Origin: Paraburkholderia humisilvae
GTDB taxonomy: Bacteria; Pseudomonadota; Gammaproteobacteria; Burkholderiales; Burkholderiaceae
DNA length: 64,000 nucleotides
Assembly (NCBI RefSeq): GCF_902859855.1
Contig: NZ_CADIKH010000009.1
Location: 124,001 to 188,000 of the forward strand
Direction: 5' to 3'
Below the pieces are notes generated by a model that worked only from the letters and a program-made list of their open reading frames with translations, ran no database searches and was not told the DNA's origin. Both the position numbers and the translations under genes were made by a program. Numbering within the stretch: position 1 is the stretch's first letter; the number at the start of each line of letters is the position of its first letter. This document shows positions 25,259 through 33,848 of the stretch, in pieces.

Positions 25259-26902
25259 ATGACCTCGAACGTACGTGTTGCAGTCAATCAGGAAAATCTC
25301 GTCAAGAACCTGAAGTTCGCGTTCTCGAATTTCTCGAGTTTCATTGCAGAGTTAATGCAAAACAGTCGTCGAGCAGGCGCCACGAAGGTGGAACTGACGC
25401 TCGAAGGCAAGACCCTGACTGTGGTCGATGATGGCCACGGGATCGCTGACTTCCAGAAACTCTTCACGATCGCCGAGAGCGGCTGGGACAACAAGACCCG
25501 ATCGCTCGAAAGCCCCTTCGGCATAGGGTTCACCAGCGCGCTGTTCGCGTGCTCTCATCTGCGAGTAGAGTCGTGCGGGCAACTGCTCGATGCGCCGACG
25601 CGAGCATTGCTCGACATGCACGACATGACCGTTGTGTCCGGGACAGTTACGACCGGAACGAAGCTAACGCTGGCCGACCTGACGTTTGACGAGACGCGCA
25701 TCAAGTCGGCTCTGGAGGTGATCGCGCGGGGCTACGAGATTCCCGTGATTTTCAATGGGGACGTTCTGCCGCGGCCGGAAGCCATTGATTCGGGCGAGTT
25801 CGTACGAACGCCCATCGGCGCCGTGCGGGTGCCCGACGTCGCCGGGTTTGGGTCAAATTCCAGCATCGCCGTGTACCTCCAGGGCATACAGGTCTCGGGC
25901 CCGACCTTCTACGGTCGAAACCCGGTGGCAATCGTTCACCTCGACAGCACCCGTTTTCACGCGAAGCTTCCGGATCGGAATTGCCTGATCGATCAAGCTG
26001 ACAAGGAAGCAGAAATCAGGAAGCAGGTCGAGTCCCTCGCCCACTCGATGCTGGCGCAAAGGCAGCGTGAGCTGGACGCCGAGGCCTTCGTGGAGATGTA
26101 CTGGGACGCGGCTGCGTGCGTGGCACCGGATCTGCTTCGGGATCATCCCGTTGTGCCTGCCAAGGTACTGCCGAAGCTGGTGCGCGTGCTCTGCTATGCC
26201 CATTGGCACGAGATCTACGAGTACCAGTTCGGCAGCGACCTGGAGCCCATCCATCGGGATGTATTCGAGCGTGGCGAGATTCGCGTGGTCCGTGGTAGTG
26301 GGTATGTCGATCTGGAGGAGGATGACGAAAGCGGTGTGAAACGCGCATATGCAATGCGTCACGAAGCACTCGTTATTGCCGAGCCGCTTCCGAAGGGACA
26401 TTGGTTGCTAAATGCTCCGCGGTTTGATGATCTCCAGGTCGGCTACGACATCGTGAACGAGGGGACGGTTGCCGGGTCGGACTACGAGACCCACAGCTTC
26501 GACTTCCGGATTTGCGACTCGATCACGATCAGCGGCATTTGGGGTGAAGTCGTCGTCGACGACCACGAGATCTCCGTCGCGTGTCCTGACGAAAACGGGA
26601 CAGTCGACCAGGTGACAGTTTATACGCCGCTGAAAGTTCGCGACATGGGAGAGGGTGTCCAGCAATTCCACGCTTTCTCAGAGGATGAATGTGAAGACGA
26701 GGATCGCCGAAACGCGAGCTTGGCCCGGTACCGTCGTTGGATCAAGCAGGCCCGTAACGTAAGCCCCAAGGAGTTGCTAGACGATCTCCTGCGTGATCTA
26801 TTCGTCGACACGGAAACGGTCCGGGATACGCGTTTCATCCTTCAAGTGTCGAAGACGGGACAACTCTCGATTATTGAACAAGTTGAGGCTTTTGCCGGTT
26901 GA
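25259..26902 (+). CDS. GHKL-type ATPase
   Basis: 547 aa. The Bergerat fold is clear: N-box ELMQNSRRAGA (Glu31, Asn35), G1 DDGHGI (57-62) and G2 FGIGF (87-91), as in Hsp90, MutL and MORC-like ATPases. The rest (about 200-547) has no recognised domain. Proteins of this type act as ATP-driven clamps in DNA repair, chromatin and some defence systems; the role here is open. The start is set by GAGCAGAT. Single-gene unit ended by a terminator. Confidence 0.8.
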   Translation: MTSNVRVAVNQENLVKNLKFAFSNFSSFIAELMQNSRRAGATKVELTLEGKTLTVVDDGHGIADFQKLFTIAESGWDNKTRSLESPFGIGFTSALFACSHLRVESCGQLLDAPTRALLDMHDMTVVSGTVTTGTKLTLADLTFDETRIKSALEVIARGYEIPVIFNGDVLPRPEAIDSGEFVRTPIGAVRVPDVAGFGSNSSIAVYLQGIQVSGPTFYGRNPVAIVHLDSTRFHAKLPDRNCLIDQADKEAEIRKQVESLAHSMLAQRQRELDAEAFVEMYWDAAACVAPDLLRDHPVVPAKVLPKLVRVLCYAHWHEIYEYQFGSDLEPIHRDVFERGEIRVVRGSGYVDLEEDDESGVKRAYAMRHEALVIAEPLPKGHWLLNAPRFDDLQVGYDIVNEGTVAGSDYETHSFDFRICDSITISGIWGEVVVDDHEISVACPDENGTVDQVTVYTPLKVRDMGEGVQQFHAFSEDECEDEDRRNASLARYRRWIKQARNVSPKELLDDLLRDLFVDTETVRDTRFILQVSKTGQLSIIEQVEAFAG

Positions 26903-26922
26903 CCAGTACCCGTCCTTCCATC

Positions 26923-26952
26923 GGCCCGCGCATTCGTGCGCGGGCTTTTTTT
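26923..26952 (+). terminator. Rho-independent terminator
   Basis: GCCCGCGCA-TTCG-TGCGCGGGC and seven T. Confidence 0.85.
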
Positions 26953-27014
26953 GTCTGCGAGGCAGAGGGGCAGCGGTCGCATGCAATGCAGGAAAGTGCC
27001 ACCCCCAAACGACC

Positions 27015-27041
27015 GCGGGCCAGTCTTAAAGCCTGGCCCGC
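27015..27041 (-). terminator. Hairpin at the 3' end of the HU-like gene
   Basis: GCGGGCCAG and CTGGCCCGC form a 9-bp stem 26 bases past the stop of the minus-strand gene; there is no strong T run, so termination is only possible. Confidence 0.45.
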
Positions 27042-27066
27042 AGACTCCCCATGATGCGACGAGGGC

Positions 27067-27456
27067 TCAGGCGGCCGCGTCCTTCAGTTTCTTGAGAGCG
27101 CGAGCTTTGATCCGGACCGTCGCCGGCTTGGCCGGGAACCAGCGTTCTTCGCCGGTAAACGGATCCTTTCCGAAGCGCCTTTGCTTTGCCGGAACCTGTT
27201 GGACCGTGATCTTCAAGAGACCGGACAACGTGAATTCACCAGCACCCTTCTTGTGAACGGCACCGAGCATAGTCGCCTCGAGCGCGGCGAGCGTTGCTTT
27301 CACGACCCTCGGCTCGACGCCAGCCTGTTGCGCGATATGTGCAGCGAGTGATGTCTTCGTGAATGCTTCCTTCACCGGTCCCACGACCTTAGCGGCGGCC
27401 TTCGTAGCCTTGGTTGCCACTTGGGCCTTCTTCGCGACTTTCTTTGCGGTTGCCAT
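27067..27456 (-). CDS. HU-family DNA-binding protein with Lys/Ala-rich N-terminal extension
   Basis: 129 aa. Residues about 31-129 have the HU/IHF pattern (FTKTSLAAHIAQQAGV, then GEFTLSGLLKITVQQVPAKQ and the arm FGKDPFTGEERWFPAKPA). The first 29 residues are Lys/Ala/Val repeats, like histone-H1-type tails of some betaproteobacterial HU proteins. It would compact or bend DNA of the element or host. AAAAGGAGAATC precedes its ATG. Confidence 0.85.
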   Translation of the reverse strand: MATAKKVAKKAQVATKATKAAAKVVGPVKEAFTKTSLAAHIAQQAGVEPRVVKATLAALEATMLGAVHKKGAGEFTLSGLLKITVQQVPAKQRRFGKDPFTGEERWFPAKPATVRIKARALKKLKDAAA

Positions 27457-27633
27457 ACTCGATGATTCTCCTTTTCATTGAGGACGCTGACGGGTGAAAT
27501 ACCCGCGCGCACTGATTCTAGCGTCAGGAAGACCGGAATCTGGTGTCTACACAGGCAAGCGTTGTGCATAAACATCGAATTTTCCGCAGAAACGCGTCCT
27601 GGAGGCCGGCAGCCTGCCTTGTGCGAAAATCGC

Positions 27634-27646
27634 TTCCTGATGGGAA
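27634..27646. promoter_or_regulatory. Operator palindrome between HU-like and PLD genes
   Basis: TTCC-TGATG-GGAA, read on the minus strand as TTCC-CATCA-GGAA, identical to the core before 18498. It lies in the divergent region, but no -10 box stands at the usual distance. It could act on either gene. Confidence 0.5.
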
Positions 27647-27735
27647 GTAAAAATGGACACGACGTCACCCCTAGAAAGGGATTGGTCGATCAGTACGATT
27701 CATCCATCTGCAGGAAATAACCAAAGGACCCAGTT

Positions 27736-28476
27736 ATGAAGAAAATGTTCGCCTTGCTTGTTGCGGCCACTGTGCCGATCTTCGCTCATGCCGGGTTGAT
27801 CGATTCGACGCTCGAGGATCTGGGTGTCTGGCGCAGTTCAGGCTCGTCGTCGCAGAGCGACGTAAGCACGCGCGGCTTGAGCGGGAATCACGAATTTAAG
27901 AAGCCTTCACGTGAGCGTGGTGGTCTTCGCAAGACAAGCTATGGCAATGACAGCTACAACAGCGGGAACCAGGACGCGGCGGCGCGCAACGCGCCTCATC
28001 ATGGCGCTGTGATGTACCAGGCGGTGGGGACTATCGAGCTTGGCTTCTCTCCGAACCGGGGTGCGATGGACGTCGTGATCGACGTAATCAACAGCTCGAC
28101 CCGAACGCTTGATGTCGCCGCATACGAATTCACCAACAAGCGCTATGAGAATGCGGTAATCGCCGCAGTCCGTCGTGGCGTGGATGTTCGCATTGTGGTC
28201 GACGCGAAGGAGAACCTCAACAATCCAAAGTCGATCGCCGGTCCGCTGGCGCAGGCCGGGGCGAAGGTTCGGTATGTCGACGACGCACCGCTGATGCATG
28301 ACAAATACACCATTGCGGATCGCGATACCGTGGAGACAGGCTCGTTGAACTACACCCTGCGCGCGGAAAAGTACAGTCACGAGAACGCGCGGGCCGACTG
28401 GCACAACAAGCCGATCGCCGGGTATTACGAGTCCGACTTCGAGTACATGTGGGAAAACGCTCACCCCTGGCGCTAA
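27736..28476 (+). CDS. Secreted phospholipase D-family nuclease (Nuc type)
   Basis: 246 aa. Signal peptide residues 1-19. A Ser/Gly/Asn-rich linker reaches about residue 95. The catalytic domain has one HKD motif, His188-x-Lys190-x4-Asp195, followed by GSLNYT (202-207). A single HKD in about 150 residues is the layout of the plasmid endonuclease Nuc, which works as a dimer. Expected in periplasm or outside. Confidence 0.85.
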   Translation: MKKMFALLVAATVPIFAHAGLIDSTLEDLGVWRSSGSSSQSDVSTRGLSGNHEFKKPSRERGGLRKTSYGNDSYNSGNQDAAARNAPHHGAVMYQAVGTIELGFSPNRGAMDVVIDVINSSTRTLDVAAYEFTNKRYENAVIAAVRRGVDVRIVVDAKENLNNPKSIAGPLAQAGAKVRYVDDAPLMHDKYTIADRDTVETGSLNYTLRAEKYSHENARADWHNKPIAGYYESDFEYMWENAHPWR

Positions 28477-28571
28477 CGGCCCTGCCGGATGGCGTTCTCT
28501 AAGCGGCGCATGCGGACGGGTCGAACTGGAAGACCGGCCCTTCGATACGGGAAATCATAAAGGAGGAAGTC

Positions 28572-28727
28572 ATGCTGAGAGTTCTGTTTCTGGTTGTGCT
28601 GGTGGCGGTGGGCCTGGCGGGTTGTGTCGTTGTGCCCGCGCGCTACGCTTATGCGCCTGGTCCGGTGGTATACGCGACGCCGGTGGCCGCTGCGCCGGTT
28701 GTCGGCGTGGGTGTACGTATCCGCTGA
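28572..28727 (+). CDS. Small lipoprotein
   Basis: 51 aa. Hydrophobic N-terminus ending in the lipobox LAGC (Cys18), then a Val/Ala/Pro/Tyr-rich tail. AAAGGAGGAAGTC is an excellent ribosome site. Probably a membrane-anchored envelope peptide. Confidence 0.7.
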   Translation: MLRVLFLVVLVAVGLAGCVVVPARYAYAPGPVVYATPVAAAPVVGVGVRIR

Positions 28728-28863
28728 ACGGGATCGCGGTTTGGTGGCCGCTTATCCACACAGAGAATGCCGACGGTTCCTCGTGACCGCCGGCTATTTT
28801 TTCAGGTGGCGGCTTCCGGCGCGGAACCCCTTGTTTTCATGCGGCCCAACTCAGAATCGACCC

Positions 28864-29361
28864 ATGGACATTCAGATTGCCCCCCAGCGTCGCATTGTCG
28901 GACTGACCTGTGACGACAGGGGGGGGCAGAATGCTGCGCGACGACAGCCGATCGACTCGGCGCATAAGACGGTCTTCAAGATCGAGGCTCGTGTTATGAC
29001 GGCACGCGTGCATGCGCCGACATGGGCGGCCTTGGGATGGCCGCTCCACGTTGCGGTCACGCTCGATCTCGGCGAATTGAAGGTGTTTCGCTCGTCGGTG
29101 AAGCTGGGTGATGCGACGGTTGCGGATTTCGATGCCATTTGCTCGATGGTGCGGCTGGTGCCGTGCTGCATCTGCGGGAAAGTCACCTTCGGTGCCGCAA
29201 CGAACGAGCAGGCAGGAGACGAACTATGCATGCAATGCATCTGCAAGGACGCAATCGATCCGGGTGCGCTGATAGGATTGCGGCCCATCGACCAAAAGGA
29301 ATACGACAAACGTCTGCTGGCCAGGATCAACGCCAACAACCGCAACAGAGCTGGAGAATGA
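28864..29361 (+). CDS. Hypothetical protein with zinc ribbon
   Basis: 165 aa. Residues near 100-125 contain CCICG and ELCMQCIC, consistent with a four-cysteine zinc site. The start at 28864 is the first ATG after the lipoprotein; a perfect DnaA-box-like TTATCCACA lies upstream at 28752. The next gene starts two bases after the stop. Confidence 0.55.
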   Translation: MDIQIAPQRRIVGLTCDDRGGQNAARRQPIDSAHKTVFKIEARVMTARVHAPTWAALGWPLHVAVTLDLGELKVFRSSVKLGDATVADFDAICSMVRLVPCCICGKVTFGAATNEQAGDELCMQCICKDAIDPGALIGLRPIDQKEYDKRLLARINANNRNRAGE

Positions 29362-29362
29362 A

Positions 29363-30154
29363 TTGAGCGATAGAAAACACGTGGAAGGGCGGCGCCGTTT
29401 CGAGAAAGAGTCGGACAAAAGCGACGATGCGATCCGGAAGGGGGTGCGCGTTGAGTTCAAGGCGTATTTTGATGGCGTGGAGGCCGGCACGCGCGGAGTG
29501 ATTCGGCGGGCCGACGAATACCGGATATCGGTCGAGGTCGGCGATCGACGCGTCAATGTACCGCCCAATCTGAAGAGCAATGTCCTGCACGCTATCGACG
29601 AGAAAGAGAGCGCGCTGAACCCGGTCGTGATGTCTTTGCGATGCCCGGGCTGTATGGCATGGCACGATGACGCGCCGGGCTGCGAGCCGGGTCCGCATCA
29701 GACGCATCGCTGCCGCGTGTGCGATCACGAGTGGACACCGCGGGAGTTCCCCACGCACGGAGCTCACACGGCGTCGTACAGCGATGAGCTCCTGACGCGC
29801 GTGATTCGCGCGACGCTTGAAAAAGTTGCGCCAGGTGAAGGGCTCGAAGTACAGGGACACGACGTCGAGATGTTTCGCACCTTCCTCGAGCTGCTTGAAC
29901 AGGAAAGCCACCTTCGGATGCGGGCTCGCGTCCAGGGTTTGCGCGACGCTTCGCGTATTCTGGACGCCGTCGTGCAAAACGAAAAGAGCCAGTCAATGGT
30001 AACGCTGGCCGAGGCGGCTACGCTATTCAACGGCGCGATCGCCAGAAATCGTAACGGCAAGCCCGCGATCCTCCGGCCAGGCGAGGTCGACAACGTGCGG
30101 CAGACGAGTGTGGATGGGGAGGAAGGTTCGGCGGATGACCACGGTGCTATTTGA
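29363..30154 (+). CDS. Hypothetical protein with zinc ribbon
   Basis: 263 aa, TTG start with CTGGAGAA upstream. The N-terminal 75 residues look like a small beta-barrel (GTRGVIRRADEYRISVEVGD). CPGC and CRVCDHEW (about 93-120) form a zinc ribbon. The C-terminal half is helical. Unknown, possibly nucleic-acid binding. Confidence 0.6.
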   Translation: MSDRKHVEGRRRFEKESDKSDDAIRKGVRVEFKAYFDGVEAGTRGVIRRADEYRISVEVGDRRVNVPPNLKSNVLHAIDEKESALNPVVMSLRCPGCMAWHDDAPGCEPGPHQTHRCRVCDHEWTPREFPTHGAHTASYSDELLTRVIRATLEKVAPGEGLEVQGHDVEMFRTFLELLEQESHLRMRARVQGLRDASRILDAVVQNEKSQSMVTLAEAATLFNGAIARNRNGKPAILRPGEVDNVRQTSVDGEEGSADDHGAI

Positions 30155-30827
30155 ACTCGGTGACACGAGGGCCGCGGCGGGCAGTGACCCGGGTTGCCCG
30201 GCGGCACCCGCTCGCGAAAAGCCTCGAGCTCCCATGTCACGCGCGGGGACGTCGACGCCAGCATCGCACATCAACCCGTATGACGCGCTGACCGCCGCGC
30301 TGCTTACCCTCTTTGAAGAGGTCAGCTCGAGCAACCGGAAGCGGATGCGACGCGGCAACGCCCCAGAACATGCGTTAGCGCTCGCGGCCGTCGACCGAGT
30401 ACTGGCTCCCGACTTGCTCTCAGAGGCGATTGCGCTCGACGCAGGGTGTCGTGTGCGCGTCCGGACGGACGTGACGTTCAAGCCAAGATCGGCCCTAAAC
30501 GCCTCGCGCGGCCGACTCGGTACCGTGACCGGCGTTGCCGAAGACGGGGAAGTGACCGTCAAACTCGATCCGACGGGCAATCGAACGGCAGATGTGCTCA
30601 GGTATCAGCGATACACGCTGCTTCCCGTCGTGGACGTAAACGGTGACGTGCTGCGTGCGGTGGACGCGATTCGTCCGAATGAGACGCAGATGATGGCCAT
30701 GATGCAGGCGTTGATTTCGGAGCTCGGGGCGGGCCGCGTGACTCCGGACATGGCGCGACGCATCCTCATTGCGGCAAATGTCGCACTCAATCAGAACCCG
30801 GCCGCCGGCGTCGTCACGCGCGGCTGA
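30135..30827 (+). CDS. Hypothetical protein
   Basis: 230 aa from the ATG at 30135, overlapping the previous gene by 20 bases. An N-terminal disordered stretch (about 1-40), a helical part, a barrel-like segment (GCRVRVRTDVTF, RGRLGTVTGVAEDGEVTVKL) and a helical end. The barrel recalls the one in the gene before. Unknown. Confidence 0.55.
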   Translation: MTTVLFELGDTRAAAGSDPGCPAAPAREKPRAPMSRAGTSTPASHINPYDALTAALLTLFEEVSSSNRKRMRRGNAPEHALALAAVDRVLAPDLLSEAIALDAGCRVRVRTDVTFKPRSALNASRGRLGTVTGVAEDGEVTVKLDPTGNRTADVLRYQRYTLLPVVDVNGDVLRAVDAIRPNETQMMAMMQALISELGAGRVTPDMARRILIAANVALNQNPAAGVVTRG

Positions 30828-30944
30828 CGCGAGTCAGGGCATGCCGTGCATCGGTGTGGCAGCACAAACATCAGACCCTAATATTTGGCAGATTGATGTC
30901 TTTCGCAGGGAAAGGGCCGGCGAATACGCGCTATTTCGTGGTAG

Positions 30945-30957
30945 TTCCTGACAGGAA
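30945..30957. promoter_or_regulatory. Operator palindrome before the methyltransferase unit
   Basis: TTCC-TGACA-GGAA, identical in core to the 21523 site. No leader of the three-part type follows and the -10 box is unclear. It stands 132 bases before the methyltransferase start. Confidence 0.6.
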
Positions 30958-31089
30958 TCTCTGGCTCAATTGGTACGTTGCGGGACCATACGTTCCGTTC
31001 TCGCAGGACCTAGAAATACGCCACGACCCGGGCATGCTGAGGTCGTCGACGCCGATTGTGCGCGTCATTCCATCGAGCGATTTCAAGCG

Positions 31090-32328
31090 ATGCAACTGGA
31101 CCTTTTCTCTCACGCCGCAAGTGCCTACGCCGACGCCCCGAATGGACGGCTGACGAACGCCGAGTTCTACCAGGCGGTGGCCGAGCGCGCGAACATCGAC
31201 CCCGCTGAACTCCAGAAGAAGACTGCAATCGGCCAGGATGGAAAGGAGTATCTGACGCTCGCGCATGTGCTGCGCTGGCGACAGCAGGATCTCAAGCGCA
31301 TGGGAGTCATTGAGCGGGTCGCGGGCAAGCGTGGGATCTGGCAATTGACCGAAGCGGCCGGGCGCAAGATGGACGAGGCTGGCCGCGCGGTTCGCCTCAT
31401 CGCATTCTCGACCAGGCTGGGCGTCGCGATCTTCGGCGATTGCCGGGATGCGTTCGCTGGCCTCGACGAGCCTATCAACCTGATTTTTACATCACCGCCG
31501 TTCCTTCTGGCGAAGCCCCGAGCTTACGGAAATCCCGCAACGCTGCAGGAATACGTCGATTTCATCTGCTCTGCGCTCGGCCCGCTGATGCTTCATATGG
31601 CGGCCGGCGCGTCGCTGGTCATCAACCTTTCGAACGACTCGTTCGTGCGAGGCTCACCCGCACGTTCGACGTACCTTGAACGCCTCGTCTGCGCGCTCGA
31701 AGATCGTCTCGGCCTGGTTCTTATGGACCGCGTTATCTGGAAGTCTGGGAAGGCACCGGGCCCGACGCAGTGGGCGTGCAAGCACCCGATTCAGCTTCGA
31801 ACGGGCTACGAGTTCTGCTACTGGTTCTGCAACGACCCTGAGAAGGTCCGTTCGAACAATCGTCGCGTGCTGCTGCCACATACTGACCGGCACATCAAGC
31901 TGATGACGAGCGGGGGCATCCGGCACTCGGCGTCGTACGGTGACGGCTCGCAGGTTCATCGCCCGGGGCAGTACGGGACGCTAACCGATGGGCGATTGCC
32001 GACCAATGTCATCGAGATTGGCACAGGCTGCGCGGATACGCGCGCATATCGCCAGCGTGCGAAGGAGCTCGGGCTCCCACTGCATGGGGCGATGATGCCC
32101 ACGCGCGTACCCGACTTCTTCATTCGCTTCCTGACGGAACCCGGGGACCTCGTGGTCGACACGTTCGGCGGAACGGGCAAGACGGCACTGGCTGCCGAAC
32201 GCCTCGGCCGACGCTGGGCGATGGCGGAGAAAATGCTGCAATTCATCCGTGGATCCGCGACGCATTTCGAGCAATTCGAAGGCTTCCAGATGCATGCAGC
32301 TTTGGAAGGGGTTCGATATGCCGCATAA
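31090..32328 (+). CDS. Beta-class DNA methyltransferase with N-terminal winged helix
   Basis: 412 aa. Residues about 20-95 look like an Mrr-N/winged-helix domain (EFYQAVAERA, DLKRMGVIERVAGKRGIW). The catalytic part has motif IV TSPPF (134-138) and, late in the chain, the SAM site DTFGGTGKT (from 357), the order of beta-class N6-adenine/N4-cytosine enzymes. No cognate nuclease gene is adjacent, so it may be a solitary, protective or regulatory enzyme. Confidence 0.85.
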   Translation: MQLDLFSHAASAYADAPNGRLTNAEFYQAVAERANIDPAELQKKTAIGQDGKEYLTLAHVLRWRQQDLKRMGVIERVAGKRGIWQLTEAAGRKMDEAGRAVRLIAFSTRLGVAIFGDCRDAFAGLDEPINLIFTSPPFLLAKPRAYGNPATLQEYVDFICSALGPLMLHMAAGASLVINLSNDSFVRGSPARSTYLERLVCALEDRLGLVLMDRVIWKSGKAPGPTQWACKHPIQLRTGYEFCYWFCNDPEKVRSNNRRVLLPHTDRHIKLMTSGGIRHSASYGDGSQVHRPGQYGTLTDGRLPTNVIEIGTGCADTRAYRQRAKELGLPLHGAMMPTRVPDFFIRFLTEPGDLVVDTFGGTGKTALAAERLGRRWAMAEKMLQFIRGSATHFEQFEGFQMHAALEGVRYAA

Positions 32329-32336
32329 GGACAGTG

Positions 32337-33848
32337 ATGGTGACTAGCACGCTGGATTCCCTTCTCGTCGCGGCTCCCACGTTCGTTGCTCGCGCTTTTC
32401 TTCCGGACCGTGACAGGTATGTCGTCATGTTCACCATCCTTGTGATTGCCCTCACACTGACGATTTACATCCTGGCGTATTGGCACAAACGTGATCGCTT
32501 GAAACTGACGTCATCGCTGAACGAAGCGCGGCGGCGACTGAGTATGCTCGCCTCGACGGACGTATTGACGTCCCTGCCGAATCGGGAAGACATTTTCCGC
32601 AGAGTTCAGAACGAGATTGACCGAGCGCTTGCCACTACCTCGAATCTGCATGTGGTGTACCTCAACCTCGACTCCTTCAAGGCCTTTAACGACTCGTATG
32701 GCGTTGCGATCGGCGACAGTCTGCTTCGGGCACTTGGTGCCAGGATGGCCAGCGTCGCGCCGCCTGGCTGCGTGGTCGGCAGGATTGGCGGCGACGAGTT
32801 CGTGATCGTCATGCCGCACTCGACGTCCGGGCGTGTCCTCGAGTTCGCACAGATGCTCGTGACCAACACGAGGCAGGGGATTCGTGTTGATACAGGGGAC
32901 CTGCTTCGGATCACCTTGTCGATCGGACTCGCGTCCGCTCCCAGGGACGGCGATACGGCCGATGTGCTGCTCAAGAACGCCAGCTGTGCGATGTCTGTGA
33001 TTAAGTCAGCCGGGGGTAACGGATGTAGGCACTACAGCCAGGAAATGCAGACGAGCCCGTTGCGGCGCCTGCAAATCCAGCATGCGCTTCAGGACGCTCT
33101 GGAGAGCGATGGATTCCGGTTGCATTTCCAGCCGAAATTCGGCGGAGATGACCGGTTAATCAGGGGCGCGGAAGCGCTGATCCGGTGGACGCATCACGAC
33201 CTCGGCGTAGTACCACCGCTCGAGTTCATTCCGATCGCGGAGAGCGTGGGCCTCATCAACCAGATCGGAAACTGGGTCATCCGGCAGGCATGTCTTCAGA
33301 TCCGGCAGTGGGACCGGGAAGGTCTGCCGCCCGTTCGCCTCGCTGTCAACCTGTCGCCGCGGCAGCTAAAGCAGCCCGGCCTTGTTCAGGTGGTCAAGAG
33401 CATCGTGAAAAATCACGGGGTCGACGCGAACAGGCTCATGTTCGAGATCACGGAAGCGGTAGCGATCGAAGATTCGGAAGAAACGTCAGCCAGCATTAAG
33501 GAATTTCAGGCAATGGGATTCGATATCGCTATCGATGACTTCGGTACCGGTTATTCGAGCCTCGCATATCTGCAACGATTTCGTGCACGCCAGTTGAAGA
33601 TCGATCGCTTTTTCACACGCGGGTTGGACGATCACGGCACCGAGGGATACGCAATAGTCTCGGCCATCATCGGTTTGGCTCACACGCTCAAGATGCAGGT
33701 TGTCGCCGAAGGCGTAGAGACGCGAAGCCAGTTGGAGAAGCTGCGCGAGCTCCAGTGCGATCAGGTACAGGGGTACCTTCTCGGCAAGCCGATGGATGCC
33801 AAGGAATTTGAGTTGTTCGTTCGCAATCACGTACCTGAGCCGGCATGA
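32337..33848 (+). CDS. Membrane GGDEF-EAL protein (c-di-GMP turnover)
   Basis: 503 aa. One N-terminal membrane helix (29-47), GGDEF intact at 151-155, no RxxD inhibitory site at the usual place, then EAL (279-281) with NLSPRQL, DDFGTGYSS (Asp400-Asp401), KIDRFF and VVAEGVET all present. Both synthesis and hydrolysis of c-di-GMP are possible by sequence. The ATG at 32337 is 9 bases after the methyltransferase stop. Confidence 0.9.
   Translation: MVTSTLDSLLVAAPTFVARAFLPDRDRYVVMFTILVIALTLTIYILAYWHKRDRLKLTSSLNEARRRLSMLASTDVLTSLPNREDIFRRVQNEIDRALATTSNLHVVYLNLDSFKAFNDSYGVAIGDSLLRALGARMASVAPPGCVVGRIGGDEFVIVMPHSTSGRVLEFAQMLVTNTRQGIRVDTGDLLRITLSIGLASAPRDGDTADVLLKNASCAMSVIKSAGGNGCRHYSQEMQTSPLRRLQIQHALQDALESDGFRLHFQPKFGGDDRLIRGAEALIRWTHHDLGVVPPLEFIPIAESVGLINQIGNWVIRQACLQIRQWDREGLPPVRLAVNLSPRQLKQPGLVQVVKSIVKNHGVDANRLMFEITEAVAIEDSEETSASIKEFQAMGFDIAIDDFGTGYSSLAYLQRFRARQLKIDRFFTRGLDDHGTEGYAIVSAIIGLAHTLKMQVVAEGVETRSQLEKLRELQCDQVQGYLLGKPMDAKEFELFVRNHVPEPA

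Noticed and set aside
28752..28760. Perfect DnaA box TTATCCACA as an origin
   Set aside because: A single 9-mer match is close to chance in 64 kb and has no neighbours of its kind.
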